Assembly: GCA_020055645.1 (NCBI GenBank)
Contig: JAECZT010000009.1
Location: 310,001-374,000 of the forward strand
Direction of reading: 5' to 3'
DNA: 64,000 nucleotides
DNA from: Tomocerus qinae
Taxonomy: Eukaryota > Arthropoda > Collembola > Entomobryomorpha > Tomoceridae
Shown: positions 1 to 11,849 of the stretch, in pieces
How the letters are laid out: each line of letters begins with the position of its first letter
How positions within the stretch are numbered: position 1 is the first letter of the stretch
The notes under the pieces: model-generated
What the model was told of the DNA's origin: nothing
Databases searched by the model: none
The model's input: only the letters and a program-made list of their open reading frames with translations
Made by a program: the position numbers and the translations under genes

Positions 1-545
1 AGCAAAGTCCAGGCTTGATCATAATTGAGATCGGTGATAGGGATGTGATGTAGTAATTTTGAAGGTTCATCCTTCAGCAATCCTTTTAGGTACTGGAGTT
101 TTTGGGCTCCAGACAGTTTCTTATTGTTGTGGACAGAAGCCACAAACAAATCTTGAAAACTCAACCAGTCTTGAGATTCACCGCTAAATTTTGGCAATTC
201 AAGTTTCGGGAGCTTGATTTCATCACTTCCTATTGTTTTTTCTGCAATTGTAGTCGTAGCAAAGGTAGCCTTCATATCTGATATTTCTTCTGCTGCATTC
301 TGCAGCTTTTCTTGTATCACAACAAATTTAGGTTCCTTTACTTCAAATTCGGCATCAGTGGCAGCTTCTGCACTGATATTTCGCAATAAATTCTTTGCTT
401 CTTGCTTAAGCTGTTGAATTTCCTTTTCTAAAGATTCAATCTTGCTTTTTGGGAGTGGTTTTGTTACATCGGAGGCGGCGATAGCATTTTCTATGCGTCG
501 AACATCCGACTTGAGGGCACGTAAGTTTCGCAAAACGACGTCCAT
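1..545 (-). CDS. gag N-terminal part, second tandem copy (runs off window)
   Basis: The frame opens at an ATG at 545-543 and stays open to the window edge. It is homologous to the first copy at 3060-3723, but the run of T near 306-309 is one base shorter here, which keeps the frame that the other copy loses. The product is a BEL/Pao gag with an N-terminal coiled coil followed by a DUF1759-type region (PKFSGE motif). Six bases near 88-95 are absent from the other copy. Completeness cannot be judged because the gene continues outside the window. Confidence 0.65.
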   Translation of the reverse strand, partial: MDVVLRNLRALKSDVRRIENAIAASDVTKPLPKSKIESLEKEIQQLKQEAKNLLRNISAEAATDAEFEVKEPKFVVIQEKLQNAAEEISDMKATFATTTIAEKTIGSDEIKLPKLELPKFSGESQDWLSFQDLFVASVHNNKKLSGAQKLQYLKGLLKDEPSKLLHHIPITDLNYDQAWTL

Positions 546-647
546 TTTCAATTTTATTTTGAGAATTCTTCTCTTGAATTTTCTTTCTTTATGTGTTGCA
601 CAGAAAAAGAAACTTGATTTTTCGATTAGTATGGGTCGACCAAATTA

Positions 648-1588
648 AAAAACGGAATGCTTTTACTTTGATTATTTTTTATTTGATCAACTTACCCTAC
701 CGGAACAAGATCCCACGACGTAGCGTTGCTGTAGTCCAAAAATCTTCTGGACGATGAAATATTTCCAAAGAAACGGCTACTCCAAAGTTTTCGTTGCCAA
801 GGAAGTATCTTGACCAAATCTGACAGCTTTCCGGTGACTAGAGATGACAAGATGGAGGACAGGACAAACGACTTGATTTTCACCTCGGTCTCGGCTCCTT
901 CCTCCAGGTCCCAATAAACAAAAATATCTTGAAAACGATGAAAATCGACCAGAAAATCTTGACCCAAATCCCAGAAAAGACTTGACCAACAGACCAGACA
1001 CCAGAAAGATTTGACAGACAAATCCAGTCCAAAAGAACAGGTTCCAGAAATAGCTTGACCACGGACGGCGATGATGAATGATGAGAAAACGACTTGTGGG
1101 ACTTCCGCAGATAGGCTCCTTCCAAGTCGATTTTCACTGTTTATTTTAAAATGTCCTCAACACTAAAGCACTGAAGAAAGTTCAGATAATATATCTGGCT
1201 CGATCAGAACCATGTAGAATGTGTGGGTTGAGTATTGACGGTAGATTTTTATAACCAAATTATGGAATATCCAAAATATCTAGTTATTTTTTATGGTTGA
1301 GTTCCTGCCTGAGGATGTAATGTGTACTGATGATGATTAATGTTTAAATCGTAATAATGCACAAAATCACTGATTAAACAACAAAAAATCTATATTAAAA
1401 TCAATAAAATAGATCAAATTGGACAGACACAAATTTTACACCCTAGTTGTAGACAAATGCAAGCAGAATTGATTTTCCAAAAGATTTTCCTTTGGCTCTT
1501 CGAAGCAACATTACACTACGCATGAGCATAACTTACACTCAATGGCAACTAATAATATATTACACTCTATGCTATTCTACATTCAACA
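648..1588 (-). repeat. LTR of the BEL/Pao element, shared middle copy
   Basis: Near-identical to 3826-4766, with about ten substitutions, for example near 861, 934, 1013, 1030 and 1163. It is followed on the minus strand by another gag start, so it acts as the 3' LTR of one unit and the 5' LTR of the next. Confidence 0.7.
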
Positions 1589-1654
1589 TTCTCCGGGCCT
1601 TTGAAATACCCTATTTCAAATTAAATTAATAGTATACAAATTATTTTATTTAAT

Positions 1655-2638
1655 CTATCGTATCATATTTTGGTGGGTATTTCTTAATTTCGGCTTCATT
1701 TTCCATATTTGATGGGGTAATCGATCATCATTCCATGGAGAATCTCGTTCGATAATCCACATCTCTTTGGGCCGTTGATGATCCTTTCCTTGATAACCTC
1801 GTACGACATTCCGCATCATAGGGCTTTTGGTCTTCCTAGCAGAGGACAAATCTTTCATTTCAGTTTTGCACAAGTTTTCTTGGGCCTTGAATGCTGCATG
1901 ATGAATGCACAGTTTTTTCAGTCGACAGTTTTGTTCATAGGAGCCAAGGAAAATCCAACCCAAAACTGAATCTCTAGCGTATGGTGTTCCATCCGGACCT
2001 TTTCGCTTCTTTGTTTTCACGAGATCCTCAAAAACATCTCCACCCAGTAGGATATCAATGGTTTCAGGCTCATAGAATTTTGGATCCGCTAACTGCAATC
2101 CTTGAATGTGATTCCATGAACTGTAGTCTATTTGATTTGATGGTTGTTTTTCTGTTATATTTTTCATGATGATGGCATCTACTGAAAATATCTTGTCTGA
2201 ATTGTAAGTAGAGCTGAACATCAGATTCACTTCTGTGTTGACAGTATCCACTTGAGTTCCTCCTAATCCAGAAATTGGGAGGTTGACGGATTTTTGCTTT
2301 AATCCAAGACGGTTAGCACATCCCTTTGTAATGAAACTTGTCTGTGATCCATTATCAAGTAGGGCCCGACAGATAAAAGTTTCATTCTTCTTATTAACAA
2401 CTTGAATAAGGGCAGTAGCTAGCAAAGTTTGTCGACGTCCCCGCTGCCTTCCAAGATGACTGCTCAAATAGCTAGTGGAGGGATGTTCTCCGCTTTTTGC
2501 ATTTCCTACATCATTTTCAGAATCATCACTATTTTGCTGTTCAAATTTTTCTTTTGATATGATGGATCGATGTGTGATGTCGATCTTGACAAGTTCTACA
2601 GTTGTATTTTGATTTACACTCCGAACTTCTGTGTCCAA
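1655..2638 (-). pseudogene. BEL/Pao retropepsin (DUF1758-like), pol truncated after protease
   Basis: The product contains CRALLDNGSQTSFITKG, the BEL/Pao aspartic protease active-site block; here the residue after the catalytic Asp is Asn. Downstream are the conserved DILLGGDVFEDL and LGWIFLGS blocks of the same domain. Reverse transcriptase should follow in an intact pol. Instead the frame reaches a stop at 1655 about 65 bases before the LTR, so RT, RNase H and integrase were lost by deletion. The first part of the open frame overlaps the zinc-knuckle region in another frame, and the true junction is frameshifted. Confidence 0.75.
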
Positions 2639-3723
2639 TTTCCAAACAATTGAAACACCGATTGCTGTTCTTTAGATATTCTACTTTTTCTTGCGTTGAC
2701 ATGCTCTTGAATTCATCACATTGATTGAGATTATGTTTATATTTTTGACAAAGTTGACAATTTGCTGTTTCTTCATTTTTCGTGCCATAGTGCACAGTTG
2801 AAGTGAATTGGCTTTCACTATTTTCTTTTGAAATGGTAACAGTAATATTCTTTGACTTAATATTAGCTGCAGCTGTAACTCTTGCATGTTGAACGATGAA
2901 TTCGGTAAATTCTTTAATTGTGGGGAGGAGTCCGGCTTCTGGGATTTTTCCCATTCCAATCTGGTTCCTCCGTCGAGCTTTTTTGCTATCATATGGATGA
3001 TGATGGAATCTCTTGCTTGTTCAGGATTTATCTTCAAAATGTCCTTTGCTTGAACACATTCATTGGTGGCATCGCCGATTTTTTCTTAAACTCGCAGGAT
3101 TTTCCTGTTGGAGAGCAAACAGAGATAAGAGACGATCCAAGTGACACTTGATTATTTCTCTTCTATTTTCATATCTGGATTTTAGCAAAGTCCAGGCTTG
3201 ATCATAATTGAGATCGGTGATAGGGATGTGATGTAGTAATTTTGAAGGTTCATCCTTCAGCAATCCTTTTAGGAGTTTTTGGGCTCCAGACAGTTTCTTA
3301 TTGTTGTGGACAGAAGCCACAAACAAATCTTGAAAACTCAACCAGTCTTGAGATTCACCGCTAAATTTTGGCAATTCAAGTTTCGGGAGCTTGATTTCAT
3401 CACTTCCTATTGTTTTTTCTGCAATTGTAGTCGTAGCAAAGGTAGCCTTCATATCTGATATTTCTTCTGCTGCATTCTGCAGCTTTTTCTTGTATCACAA
3501 CAAATTTAGGTTCCTTTACTTCAAATTCGGCATCAGTGGCAGCTTCTGCACTGATATTTCGCAATAAATTCTTTGCTTCTTGCTTAAGCTGTTGAATTTC
3601 CTTTTCTAAAGATTCAATCTTGCTTTTTGGGAGTGGTTTTGTTACATCGGAGGCGGCGATAGCATTTTCTATGCGTCGAACATCCGACTTGAGGGCACGT
3701 AAGTTTCGCAAAACGACGTCCAT
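2541..3723 (-). pseudogene. BEL/Pao gag with several frameshifts
   Basis: Gag parts occur in successive different frames. They are the N-terminal coiled coil (from 3723), a DUF1759-type segment with PKFSGESQDW (about 3060-3452), a linker (about 2681-3037) and a zinc-knuckle block (2541-2954). The zinc-knuckle block has a CCHC motif, CFNCLEIGHRSSEC, followed by a second Cys/His cluster. Frame changes are visible near 3480 (one extra T compared with the other tandem copy), between about 3037 and 3075, near 2950 and near 2600. Gag would normally package element RNA in cytoplasmic particles; this copy cannot make an intact product. Confidence 0.75.
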
Positions 3724-3825
3724 TTTCAATTTTATTTTGAGAATTCTTCTCTTGAATTTTCTTTCTTTATGTGTTGCACAGAAAAAGAAACTTGATTTTT
3801 CGATTAGTATGGGTCGACCAAATTA

Positions 3826-4766
3826 AAAAACGGAATGCTTTTACTTTGATTATTTTTTATTTGATCAACTTACCCTACCGGAACAAGATCCCACGACGTA
3901 GCGTTGCTGTAGTCCAAAAATCTTCTGGACGATGAAATATTTCCAAAGAAACGGCTACTCCAAAGTTTTCGTTGCCAAGGAAGTATCTTGACCAAATCTG
4001 ACAGCTTTCCGGTGACTAGAGATGACAAGATGGAGGACTGGACAAACGACTTGATTTTCACCTCGGTCTCGGCTCCTTCCTCCAGGTCCCAATAAACAAA
4101 AATATCTTGAAATCGATGAAAATCGACCAGAAAATCTTGACCCAAATCCCAGAAAAGACTTGACCAACAGACCAGACACCAGAAAGATTTGATAGACAAA
4201 TCCGATCCAAAAGAACAGGTTCCAGAAATAGCTTGACCACGGACGGCGATGATGAATGATGAGAAAACGACTTGTGGGACTTCCGCAGATAGGCTCCTTC
4301 CAAGTCGATTTTCACTGTTTATTTTAAAATGTCCTCAACACTAAAACACTGAAGAAAGTTCAGATAATATATCTGGCTCGATCAGGACCATGTAGAATGT
4401 GTGGGTTGAGGATTCACGGTAGATTTTTATAACCAAATTATGGAATATCCAAAATATCTAGTTATTTTTTATGGTTGAGTTCCTGCCTGAGGATGTAATG
4501 TGTACTGATGATGATTAATGTTTAAATCGTAATAATGCACAAAATCACTGATTAAACAACAAAAAATCTATATTAAAATCAATAAAATAGATCAAATTGG
4601 ACAGACACAAATTTTACACCCTAGTTGTAGACAAATGCAAGCAGAATTGATTTTCCAAAAGATTTTCCTTTGGCTCTTCGAAGCAACATTACACTACGCA
4701 TGAGCATAACTTACACTCAATGGCAACTAATAATATATTACACTCTATGCTATTCTACATTCAACA
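3826..4766 (-). repeat. LTR of the BEL/Pao element, upstream copy
   Basis: This is one member of the LTR pair; its partner lies at about 648-1588. It begins TGTTGAATG on the minus strand at 4766. The start is exact because the two copies diverge precisely there: R-unit sequence on one side, internal element sequence on the other. The other boundary is inferred from the likely primer binding site and could be off by tens of bases. Several open frames inside it are non-coding by-products of the repeat. Confidence 0.7.
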
Positions 4767-7700
4767 AGTTGTTTATCCCTATTATGGATTTACGGATACT
4801 GCCCGATACTGACTGTTACTGACTGCCTGTTAGTTGGATATTGACTGGGCTTACTATGGCTGGGTACTATGGATACGGATTTCCTATGGATACTTACTTT
4901 ATTGACCTACTGTAGTGTAATTCTGATGTTTAGGCAAGTTTTAGGGTTGTTGCAAGGAAATTAACTGTAAACGCACGGAGAGATTTTTTTGAAAAAAAGT
5001 TTTAAAATTACGAGCTTTAATTAATACTCTGCATCTAACTTACAGGGTTGCGGTATCCGGATAGGAAGGTGTAGACAAAAGTGGATAAAAGTGGTTTTAT
5101 CCAGAGCAAAACTAGTTTTGTCCTGGAAGAAATTAGTTTTGTCCACTTTTGTCCTGGATAGGAGTTTTTCTGGCCTTCTTCCCGTATATTTCTCTAGGTT
5201 TTTAACCTTTAATTTAATTTTATTGTTTTTCTTGATAAATCTGGTTATAACTATCATATAACTACGAACTAGAAAAATTTTAACCAGATTATGTATGTTT
5301 CGAAATTATTTATATAGGTACCTGTCATAGTTGTAGAAATTGACAATAAAAACAAGTTACAAGTAAAAACTTATTCCCAGTCTTCGCAAATTTTTGTAAC
5401 TATTGGAATGGTAATGTAATGTGCAATGTTCGAGTAAACTTCTAATCAACATGTCTCAATTTTCTAAATATTGTTCATCCCTGCCTAGTTTATAATGTAA
5501 GTTTTACATCTAAGAAAAAATGATAAATATTATGTTATTTGAGCTACATCTCGAAAAGTTTGATTTTTTCGCAAAATATATTATGTATGTGACAAGATAA
5601 TTGTATTTTTTATTGGGGGCTGCCGCCCTCAAACCCCCGTTTTAGGGGAGATCAATAGTTCATATTTTTGCGGTAAGTAAAATCCACCACAAGCCGGGAA
5701 AGTGCAAGTGTTTGTATTAGTAGTATTGAGCGTGCCTATATTACAATTTTTCATTTTCTATGCCTGGAGTCGCACTCAATGAAAATATTTTCCATCCCTG
5801 AAATTTTACTTATTATAAATTTTTTACAACCCATGTCAGTGCCCTCAAGCCTAATATATTTTTCATATCTGGAATTGTTCTTGGTACTCCGTATTTGCAT
5901 TGGTATGTGAATGTGACTGGGACTATTGAGAATCAGAATACCACGTAACAGGAATAATGCATCTATAAATCCAACATTATTATTATTATTGAGATTTTGT
6001 CTAGCGATGCTAATTCAGTTCACTCATTAGTTCGTATCTTTGGTGATTAAATTTGGAAATGGAAATTGTATTGCTAATTACTAGTCCATCGACTCCATTT
6101 CATCCAATACCATATTGCAATGTGACTGCCATAGGTTCTAATCACATTGCACAATTGACTATGATCAGGGAACAAAAAAGGACCTTTTTTGCCTTTTACC
6201 TTTTTTGCCTTTTTGTAAAAAAGGTAGGAGTAAGATTTTAAAAAAGCAGTCCTTTTTACTTCACTTTACATGTAAATAAGGTTAAAAAGGTAAGAAGGAC
6301 TGCTTTTTTAGAAAAAGTAGTACTTTTTACCTTTTTTGTAAAAAAGGAGTACCTTTTTAGTTCCCTGACTATGATGCATTTGTACTAATTTGCCAAGGAG
6401 ATACCAAACAATTTTAAAGTTCATTCTTCCGGTTCCTACGGCTAAAGTTGAAACCGGATAGTTGGTTTCAAATTAATGCACAGCCCGCAGAAGAATTCTC
6501 TACGCTGTCATATATGCCATGTTTTACAGAAGCTGCTAGTTTACGAGCAATCGGTGTCAATGGAAATTGAACCAGGATTTAACTGCATACTAATACTAGT
6601 GGTAAAACTGCACATTGCCATTCGGGCAATACGCTGTCTGCTTTGCAGTTTCTCGCGGTATAAAAATTTAAAATATAGGCTTTCTAAGCTTCTAAAAGTG
6701 ACGACATAGGTATTTATTGCTATTAGATGTGTTAACAACACAGTTTTACTGCTTCTAGAAGTGCCAAAATAGGTTTTTACTGCTTTCAGTAGTGCACATA
6801 TAAGTTTTTAATGCTACTAGAAGTGCCAACATAGGGTTTTAGTGTTCCTAAATAGTGTCAACATAGGGTTTCATTGCTTTTGAAAGTGTTGACAAAGGCA
6901 TTGTACCGCTTCTATTGTAAACAGTGGACACTCACACAGACATAAATACAAACTTCCGGTAATTATAATATAGTATAGATCGTTCCGAAACGTTCTATTT
7001 TTTTTATTTTCTAAGCAATCAAAATTTGAAGAAAGGCCCGGCATTTCAAAAACAACAAAATAGTTTCACCAACATGTAGTCTATATCTCACTGCCACTTC
7101 CCAATTAACATTCCATAGGGTTTCTACTGCTTTTAGAAGTAAAAACATTTATTTTTACCACTTGTGGTAATGTCAACATGGATTTACTACTTCTCGAAGT
7201 GTCAACATGGATTTACTACTTCCGGAAGTGTCAACATATGGATTAACTCCGTATAAGAATGCAAGCATAGGGTTTCTACTGCATATAAAATTACACGTTA
7301 AAAACCTGGAGAAATATAAGGGAAGAAGGCCAGAAAACCTCGAAAACAAGATATAATTTAGATGCAGAGTATTAATTAAAGCTCGTAATTTTAAAACTTT
7401 CTTCAAAAAAATCTCTCGTGCATTTACTGCTAATTCACCTGTAAATGTCTTTAAGAAACATTTTAGAGAACAAAAATACAATAGTGGTTCAATTAACGCT
7501 TGAAGCGGGGATGGAAAATATTTTCGAAAACGGGAACGCTAGTCAATGCTTCCATTTAGTGTGGGAACACCTTTGCAATAGTACATGCAAAATAGTATTC
7601 GCTCACTAATTGTAACGACTCCAAGTTATTTTCTGAAAATCAAAATCCAGGTTAAATTGTCGTATCCATAGTAATTAAGCCAAAATTAAGAGTATAAATT

Positions 7701-8236
7701 ATCCCGTATTAACAACATATAGCGCTAAAATTATCAACTAACTAAATGTCCAAAGTGCAATAAAAATGCTTAAATAGTGTTAAGAAATTGCCACAATGTA
7801 CAAAGTAACTGTGCAATTAGTATTATCTGCTTTTTATATGGAAAAGCTTTTTGCTTTGAAATAAAGTGTTATCTTATTTCAATATTTACATTTATATTTG
7901 CGGTTATTAGTACTTACAGTCTAGTTGATAATACAGTATGTCAAGGAAGTGGGTATCCATATGAAATCAGTTTCCACAGCATAGCAGTTTGTACTTCATT
8001 ATTCTATGGTTATAATTCTAAGTCTCAAGTTGGGAATAAGTTTGATATTATTTTTAATTTATTACAAGTTGTTTATCCCTATTATGGATCTACGGATACT
8101 GCCCGATACTGACTGTTACTGACTGCCTGTTAGTTGGATATTGGCTTGGCTTACTATGGCTGGGTACTATGGATACGGATTTCCTATGGATACTTACTTT
8201 ATTGACATACTGTAGTGTAATTCTAATGTTTAGGCT
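4767..8236 (+). repeat. R unit, copy 1 (unclassified ~3.4 kb repeat with inverted arms)
   Basis: Homologous to 8452-11640 and 21491-24596 (both reversed) and to 55592-57414, 58304-61721 and 61722-62337. The unit has two inverted arms of about 145 bp (here near 4955-5210 and 7299-7441), an interior of about 2.1 kb and a spacer of about 0.8 kb before the next arm. The interior holds A/T tracts that can pair (near 6170-6360) and a diverged ~31-bp repeat with CTTCTAGAAG palindromes (near 6680-6900). This copy has lost about 150 bp near 6995 and carries an insertion at 5036-5163. The BEL element is inserted at its left end. No convincing protein was found and the class is unknown. Confidence 0.8.
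5036..5163. mobile_element. Short palindromic insertion in an R-unit arm
   Basis: The other R units run directly from the CATCTAA of the arm into the TTTTTCTGG block. Here about 128 bp intervene, replacing about 17 bp. The insert contains an inverted repeat, GACAAAAGTGGATAAAA near 5075 against TTTTGTCCACTTTTGTC near 5135, so it looks like a small MITE or fold-back. No clear target duplication was found. Confidence 0.45.
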
Positions 8237-8453
8237 AAGATCTAGGGGACAAAATAGACAACTTAACCGCACTGGTCGCGGAACTAAAAAATGAGATGAA
8301 GGGACAGCAAACAAAAATTAGAACACTTGAGGGGGACGTTAAGAATTACAACAGCATTATCAAAGATCTCCAAATGCAAAATATAAAGCTGATGACCGAA
8401 GTTAAAGCAAAGAATGTGATAATACACGGGATTCAGGAGCAAACCGGAGAAAC
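8236..8453 (+). pseudogene. LINE ORF1 fragment at the centre of an inverted R-unit pair
   Basis: Almost identical to 62785-63003, the coiled-coil part of the LINE ORF1 at the right end of the window. It encodes the same heptad-rich peptide, including KNYNSIIKDLQMQNIK. It has neither the start nor the end of ORF1 and no LINE tail. Forward R-unit sequence lies to the left and reversed R-unit sequence to the right, so it sits exactly at the turning point of an inverted duplication. Confidence 0.8.
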
Positions 8454-11400
8454 GTTTTTTGAAGACATTTGCAAATGAATTAGCAGTACGAGAGATTTTT
8501 TTGAAGAAAATTTTAAAATTACGAGCTTTAATTAATACTCTGCATCTAAACTATATCTTGTTTTCGAGTTATTCTGGCCTTCTTCCCTTATATTTCTCCA
8601 GGTTTTTAACGTGTAATTTTATATGCAGTAGAAACCCTATGCTCGCATTCTTATACGCGGTTAATCCATATGTTGACACTTCCGGAAGTAGTAAATCCAT
8701 GTTGACACTTCCAGAAGTAGTAAATCCATGTTGACATTACCACAAGTGGTAAAAATAAATGTTTTTACTTCTAAAAGCAGTAGAAACCCTATGGAATGTT
8801 AATTGGGAAGTGGGGGTGAGATATAGACTACATGTTGGTGAAACTATTTTGTTGTTTTTGAAATGCCGGGCCTTTCTTCAAATTTTGATTGCTTAGAAAA
8901 TAAAAAACTACTATCAAAAATGATAAACGAGACTGCTCCAATGTTTAAATTTTTTGAAAACAAGTGCACGATCTTATGTTGTAAATGTGTATAATATCTA
9001 AAGTCATTTCTCATATCCATCTCGCAGAATCCTGAAAAATGTTTTCAATCTCTTAATACCGATCTTTACTCAAAAATAGAACGCTTCGGAACAGATCTAT
9101 ACTATATTATAATTACCGGAAGTTTGTATTTATGTCTGTGTGAGTGTCCACTCCCAGTTCCCAAATGTTTACAATAGAAGCGGTACAATGCCTTTGTCAA
9201 CACTTTTAAAAGCAATGAAACCCTATGTTGACACTTCTAGAAGCATTAAAAACTTATATGTGCACTTCTGAAAGCAGTAAAAACCTATTTTAGCACTTCT
9301 AGAAGCAGTAAAACTGTGTTGTTAACACATCTAATAGCAATAAATACCTATGTCGTCACTTTTAGAAGCTTAGAAAGCCTATATTTTAACTTTTTATACC
9401 GGGAAAAACTGCAAAGCAGACAGCGCATTGCCTAAATGGCAATGTGCGGTTTTACAACTAGTATAGTATGCAGTTAAATCCTGGTTCAATTTCCATTGAC
9501 ACTGATTGCTCGTAAACTAGCAGCTTCTGTAAAACATGGCATATATGACAGCGTAGAGAATTCTTCTGCGGGCTGTGCATTAATTTGAAACCAACTATCC
9601 GGTTTCAACTTTAGCCGTAGGAACCGGAAGAATAAATTTTAAAATTGTTTGGTATCTCCTTGGCGACTTAGTACCAATGCATCATAGTCAGGGAACTAAA
9701 AAGGTACTCCTTTTTTACAAAAAAGGTAAAAAGTACTACTTTTTCTAAAAAAGCAGTCCTTTTTACCTTTTTACCTTTCTAACCTTATTTACATGTAAAG
9801 TGAAGTAAATGGGGCACTCTGCTACATCAAAAAAGGTAAAAAGGCAAAAAAGGACTGCTTTTTTAAAATCTTAGTCCTACCATTTTTACAAAAAAGGCAA
9901 AAAAGGTAAAAGGCAAAAAAGGTCCTTTTTTGTTCCCTGATCATAGTCAATTGGGCAATGTGATTAGAACCTATGGCAGTCACATTGCAATATGGTATTG
10001 GATGAAATGGAGTCGATGGACTAGTAATTAGCAATACAATTTCCATTTCCAAATTCAATCTCCTAAGATACGCACTAATGAGTGAACTGAATTAGCATCG
10101 CTAGACAAAATCTCAATAATAATAATAATGTTGGATTTATAGATGCATTATTCCTGTTACGTGGTATTCTGATACTCAATAGTCCCAGTCACATTCACAT
10201 ACCAATGCAAATACGGAGTACCAAGAACAATTCCAGAGATGAAAAATATATTAGGCTTGAGGGCACTGACATGGGTTGTAAAAAATTTATAATAAGTAAA
10301 ATTTCAGGGATGGAAAATATTTTCATTGAGTGCGACTTCAGGCATAGAAAATGAAAAATTATAATATAGGCACGCTCAATACTACTAATACAAACACTTG
10401 CACTTTCCCGGCTTGTGATGGATTTTATTTACCGCAAAAATATGAACTATTGATCTCCCCTAAAGCGGGGGTTTGAGGACGGCAGCCCCCAATAAAAAAT
10501 AAAATTATCTTGTCACATACATAATATATTTTGCGAAAAAATCAAACTTTTCGAGATGTAGCTCAAATAACATAATATTTATCATTTTTTCATAGATGTA
10601 AAACTTACATTATAAACTAGTAGAGAGTTGCACGGGCAGGCAATTTAGTGCCCGTGCCCGCCCGTGCCCGTACGGGCTGCCTGTGCCCGTGCAACTCTAT
10701 TAAGAGTTGCACGGGCAGGCAATTTAGTGCCCGTACCCGCCCGTGCCCGTACGGGTACGGGGCGGGCAGCTGCCCGTACGGGCTGCCTGTGCCCGTGCAA
10801 CTCTATATAAACTAGGCAGGGATGAACAATATTTAGAAAATTGAGACATATTGATTAGAAGTTTTCTCGAACATTGCACATTACATTACCATTCCAATAG
10901 TTACAAAAATTTGCGAAGACTGGGAATAATGTTTTACTTGTAACTTGTTTTTATTGTCAATTTCTACAACTATGACAGGTACCTATATAAATAATTTCGA
11001 AATATACATAATCTGGTTAAAATTTTTCTAGTTCGTAGTTATATGATAGTTATAACCAGATTTATCAAGAAAAACAATAAAATTAAATTAAAGGTTAAAA
11101 ACCTGGAGAAATATACGGGAAGAAGGCCAGAAAAACTCGAAAACAAGGTATAATTTAGATGCAGAGTATTAATTAAAGCTCGTAATTTTAAAATTTTCTT
11201 CTAAAAAATCTCCCCGTGCGTTTACAGTTAATTTCCTTGCAACAACCCTAAAACTTGCCTAAACATTAGAATTACACTACAGTATGTCAATAAAGTAAGT
11301 ATCCATAGAAAATCCGTATCCATAGTACCCAGCGATAGTAAGCCAAGTCAATATCCAACTAACAGGCAGTCAGTAACAGTCAGTATCGGGCAGTATCTGT

Positions 11401-11640
11401 AAATCCATAATAGGGATAAACAACTTGTAATAAATTAATAATAATATCAAACTTACTCCCAACTTGAGACTTAGAATTATAGCCATAGAATAATGAAGTA
11501 CAAACTGCTATGCTGTGGAAACTGATTTCATATGGATACCCACTTCCTTGACATACTGTATTATCAACTAGACTGTAAGTGCTAATAACTGCAAATATAA
11601 ATGTAAATATTGAAATAAGATGTAATAAGATGTGATTCTT
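8452..11640 (-). repeat. R unit, copy 2 (reversed)
   Basis: Reverse complement of the R unit: the right arm comes first (8452-8610), then the interior, then the left arm (about 11095-11240), then part of the spacer to about 11640. Blocks match copies 1 and 5 along the full length. It contains the GC-rich insertion at 10621-10803. With copy 1 it forms a ~6.9 kb inverted repeat. Confidence 0.8.
10621..10803. mobile_element. GC-rich double palindromic MITE (hAT-like ends)
   Basis: A strongly GC-rich island in AT-rich sequence, inserted in R copy 2. It consists of two consecutive palindromes, each running from GAGTTGCACGGGCAGG to TGCCTGTGCCCGTGCAACTC, the second with a longer centre. TATAAACTAG occurs on both sides but only once in the other R units, so it is a target duplication of about 9-10 bp. 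The outer ends read TAGAG, consistent with a hAT-type MITE, although hAT duplications are usually 8 bp. Confidence 0.65.
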
Positions 11641-11849
11641 CTCTCGACCACGGTCGAGGAAGGGTCTCCTGGACTTTTGTCTTGCTCTTGCCTCCCTCTG
11701 CTTAATCGCTAGTAGTTGTTTTGCCTAATTTGTTGGATAATGCTGCCAGGGCTCCTGACCCCTAATAATTTGTCATGGCTAAGAGGATTAGCCCATCTGT
11801 AACGAGCTAGGTTGCCAATACCTAAAAATCATTGGCGAAGACTGCAATT

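Larger units (their letters stand above)
1..4766 (-). mobile_element. BEL/Pao-type LTR retrotransposon, tandem and internally deleted
   Basis: Positions 1-1588 and 3184-4766 are a near-identical direct repeat (about 1% divergence plus small indels). Each copy holds an LTR followed, on the minus strand, by the start of gag. The order reading down the minus strand is LTR (4766 to about 3826), gag-protease remnant, LTR (1588 to about 648), then a second gag running off the window at base 1. This is a tandem provirus with a shared LTR. LTR starts are TGTTGAATG at 4766 and 1588. A purine-rich AAAGGCCCGGAGAA precedes the downstream LTR. The inner LTR boundary is uncertain; TTTGGTCGACC near 3825 could be the primer binding site. 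No reverse transcriptase, RNase H or integrase is present between protease and LTR, so the copy cannot be autonomous. The right flank at 4767 lies inside an R unit. Confidence 0.85.

Noticed and set aside
692..1137. Overlapping minus-strand frames in the BEL LTR (and 3870-4315)
   Set aside because: They lie in the LTR, overlap each other in different frames, and have no relation to gag or pol proteins.
7777..8112. 111-codon open frame in the R spacer, repeated near 58366 and 61777
   Set aside because: It starts at GTG with no internal ATG, no recognisable domain, and its persistence is explained by the high identity of the copies.
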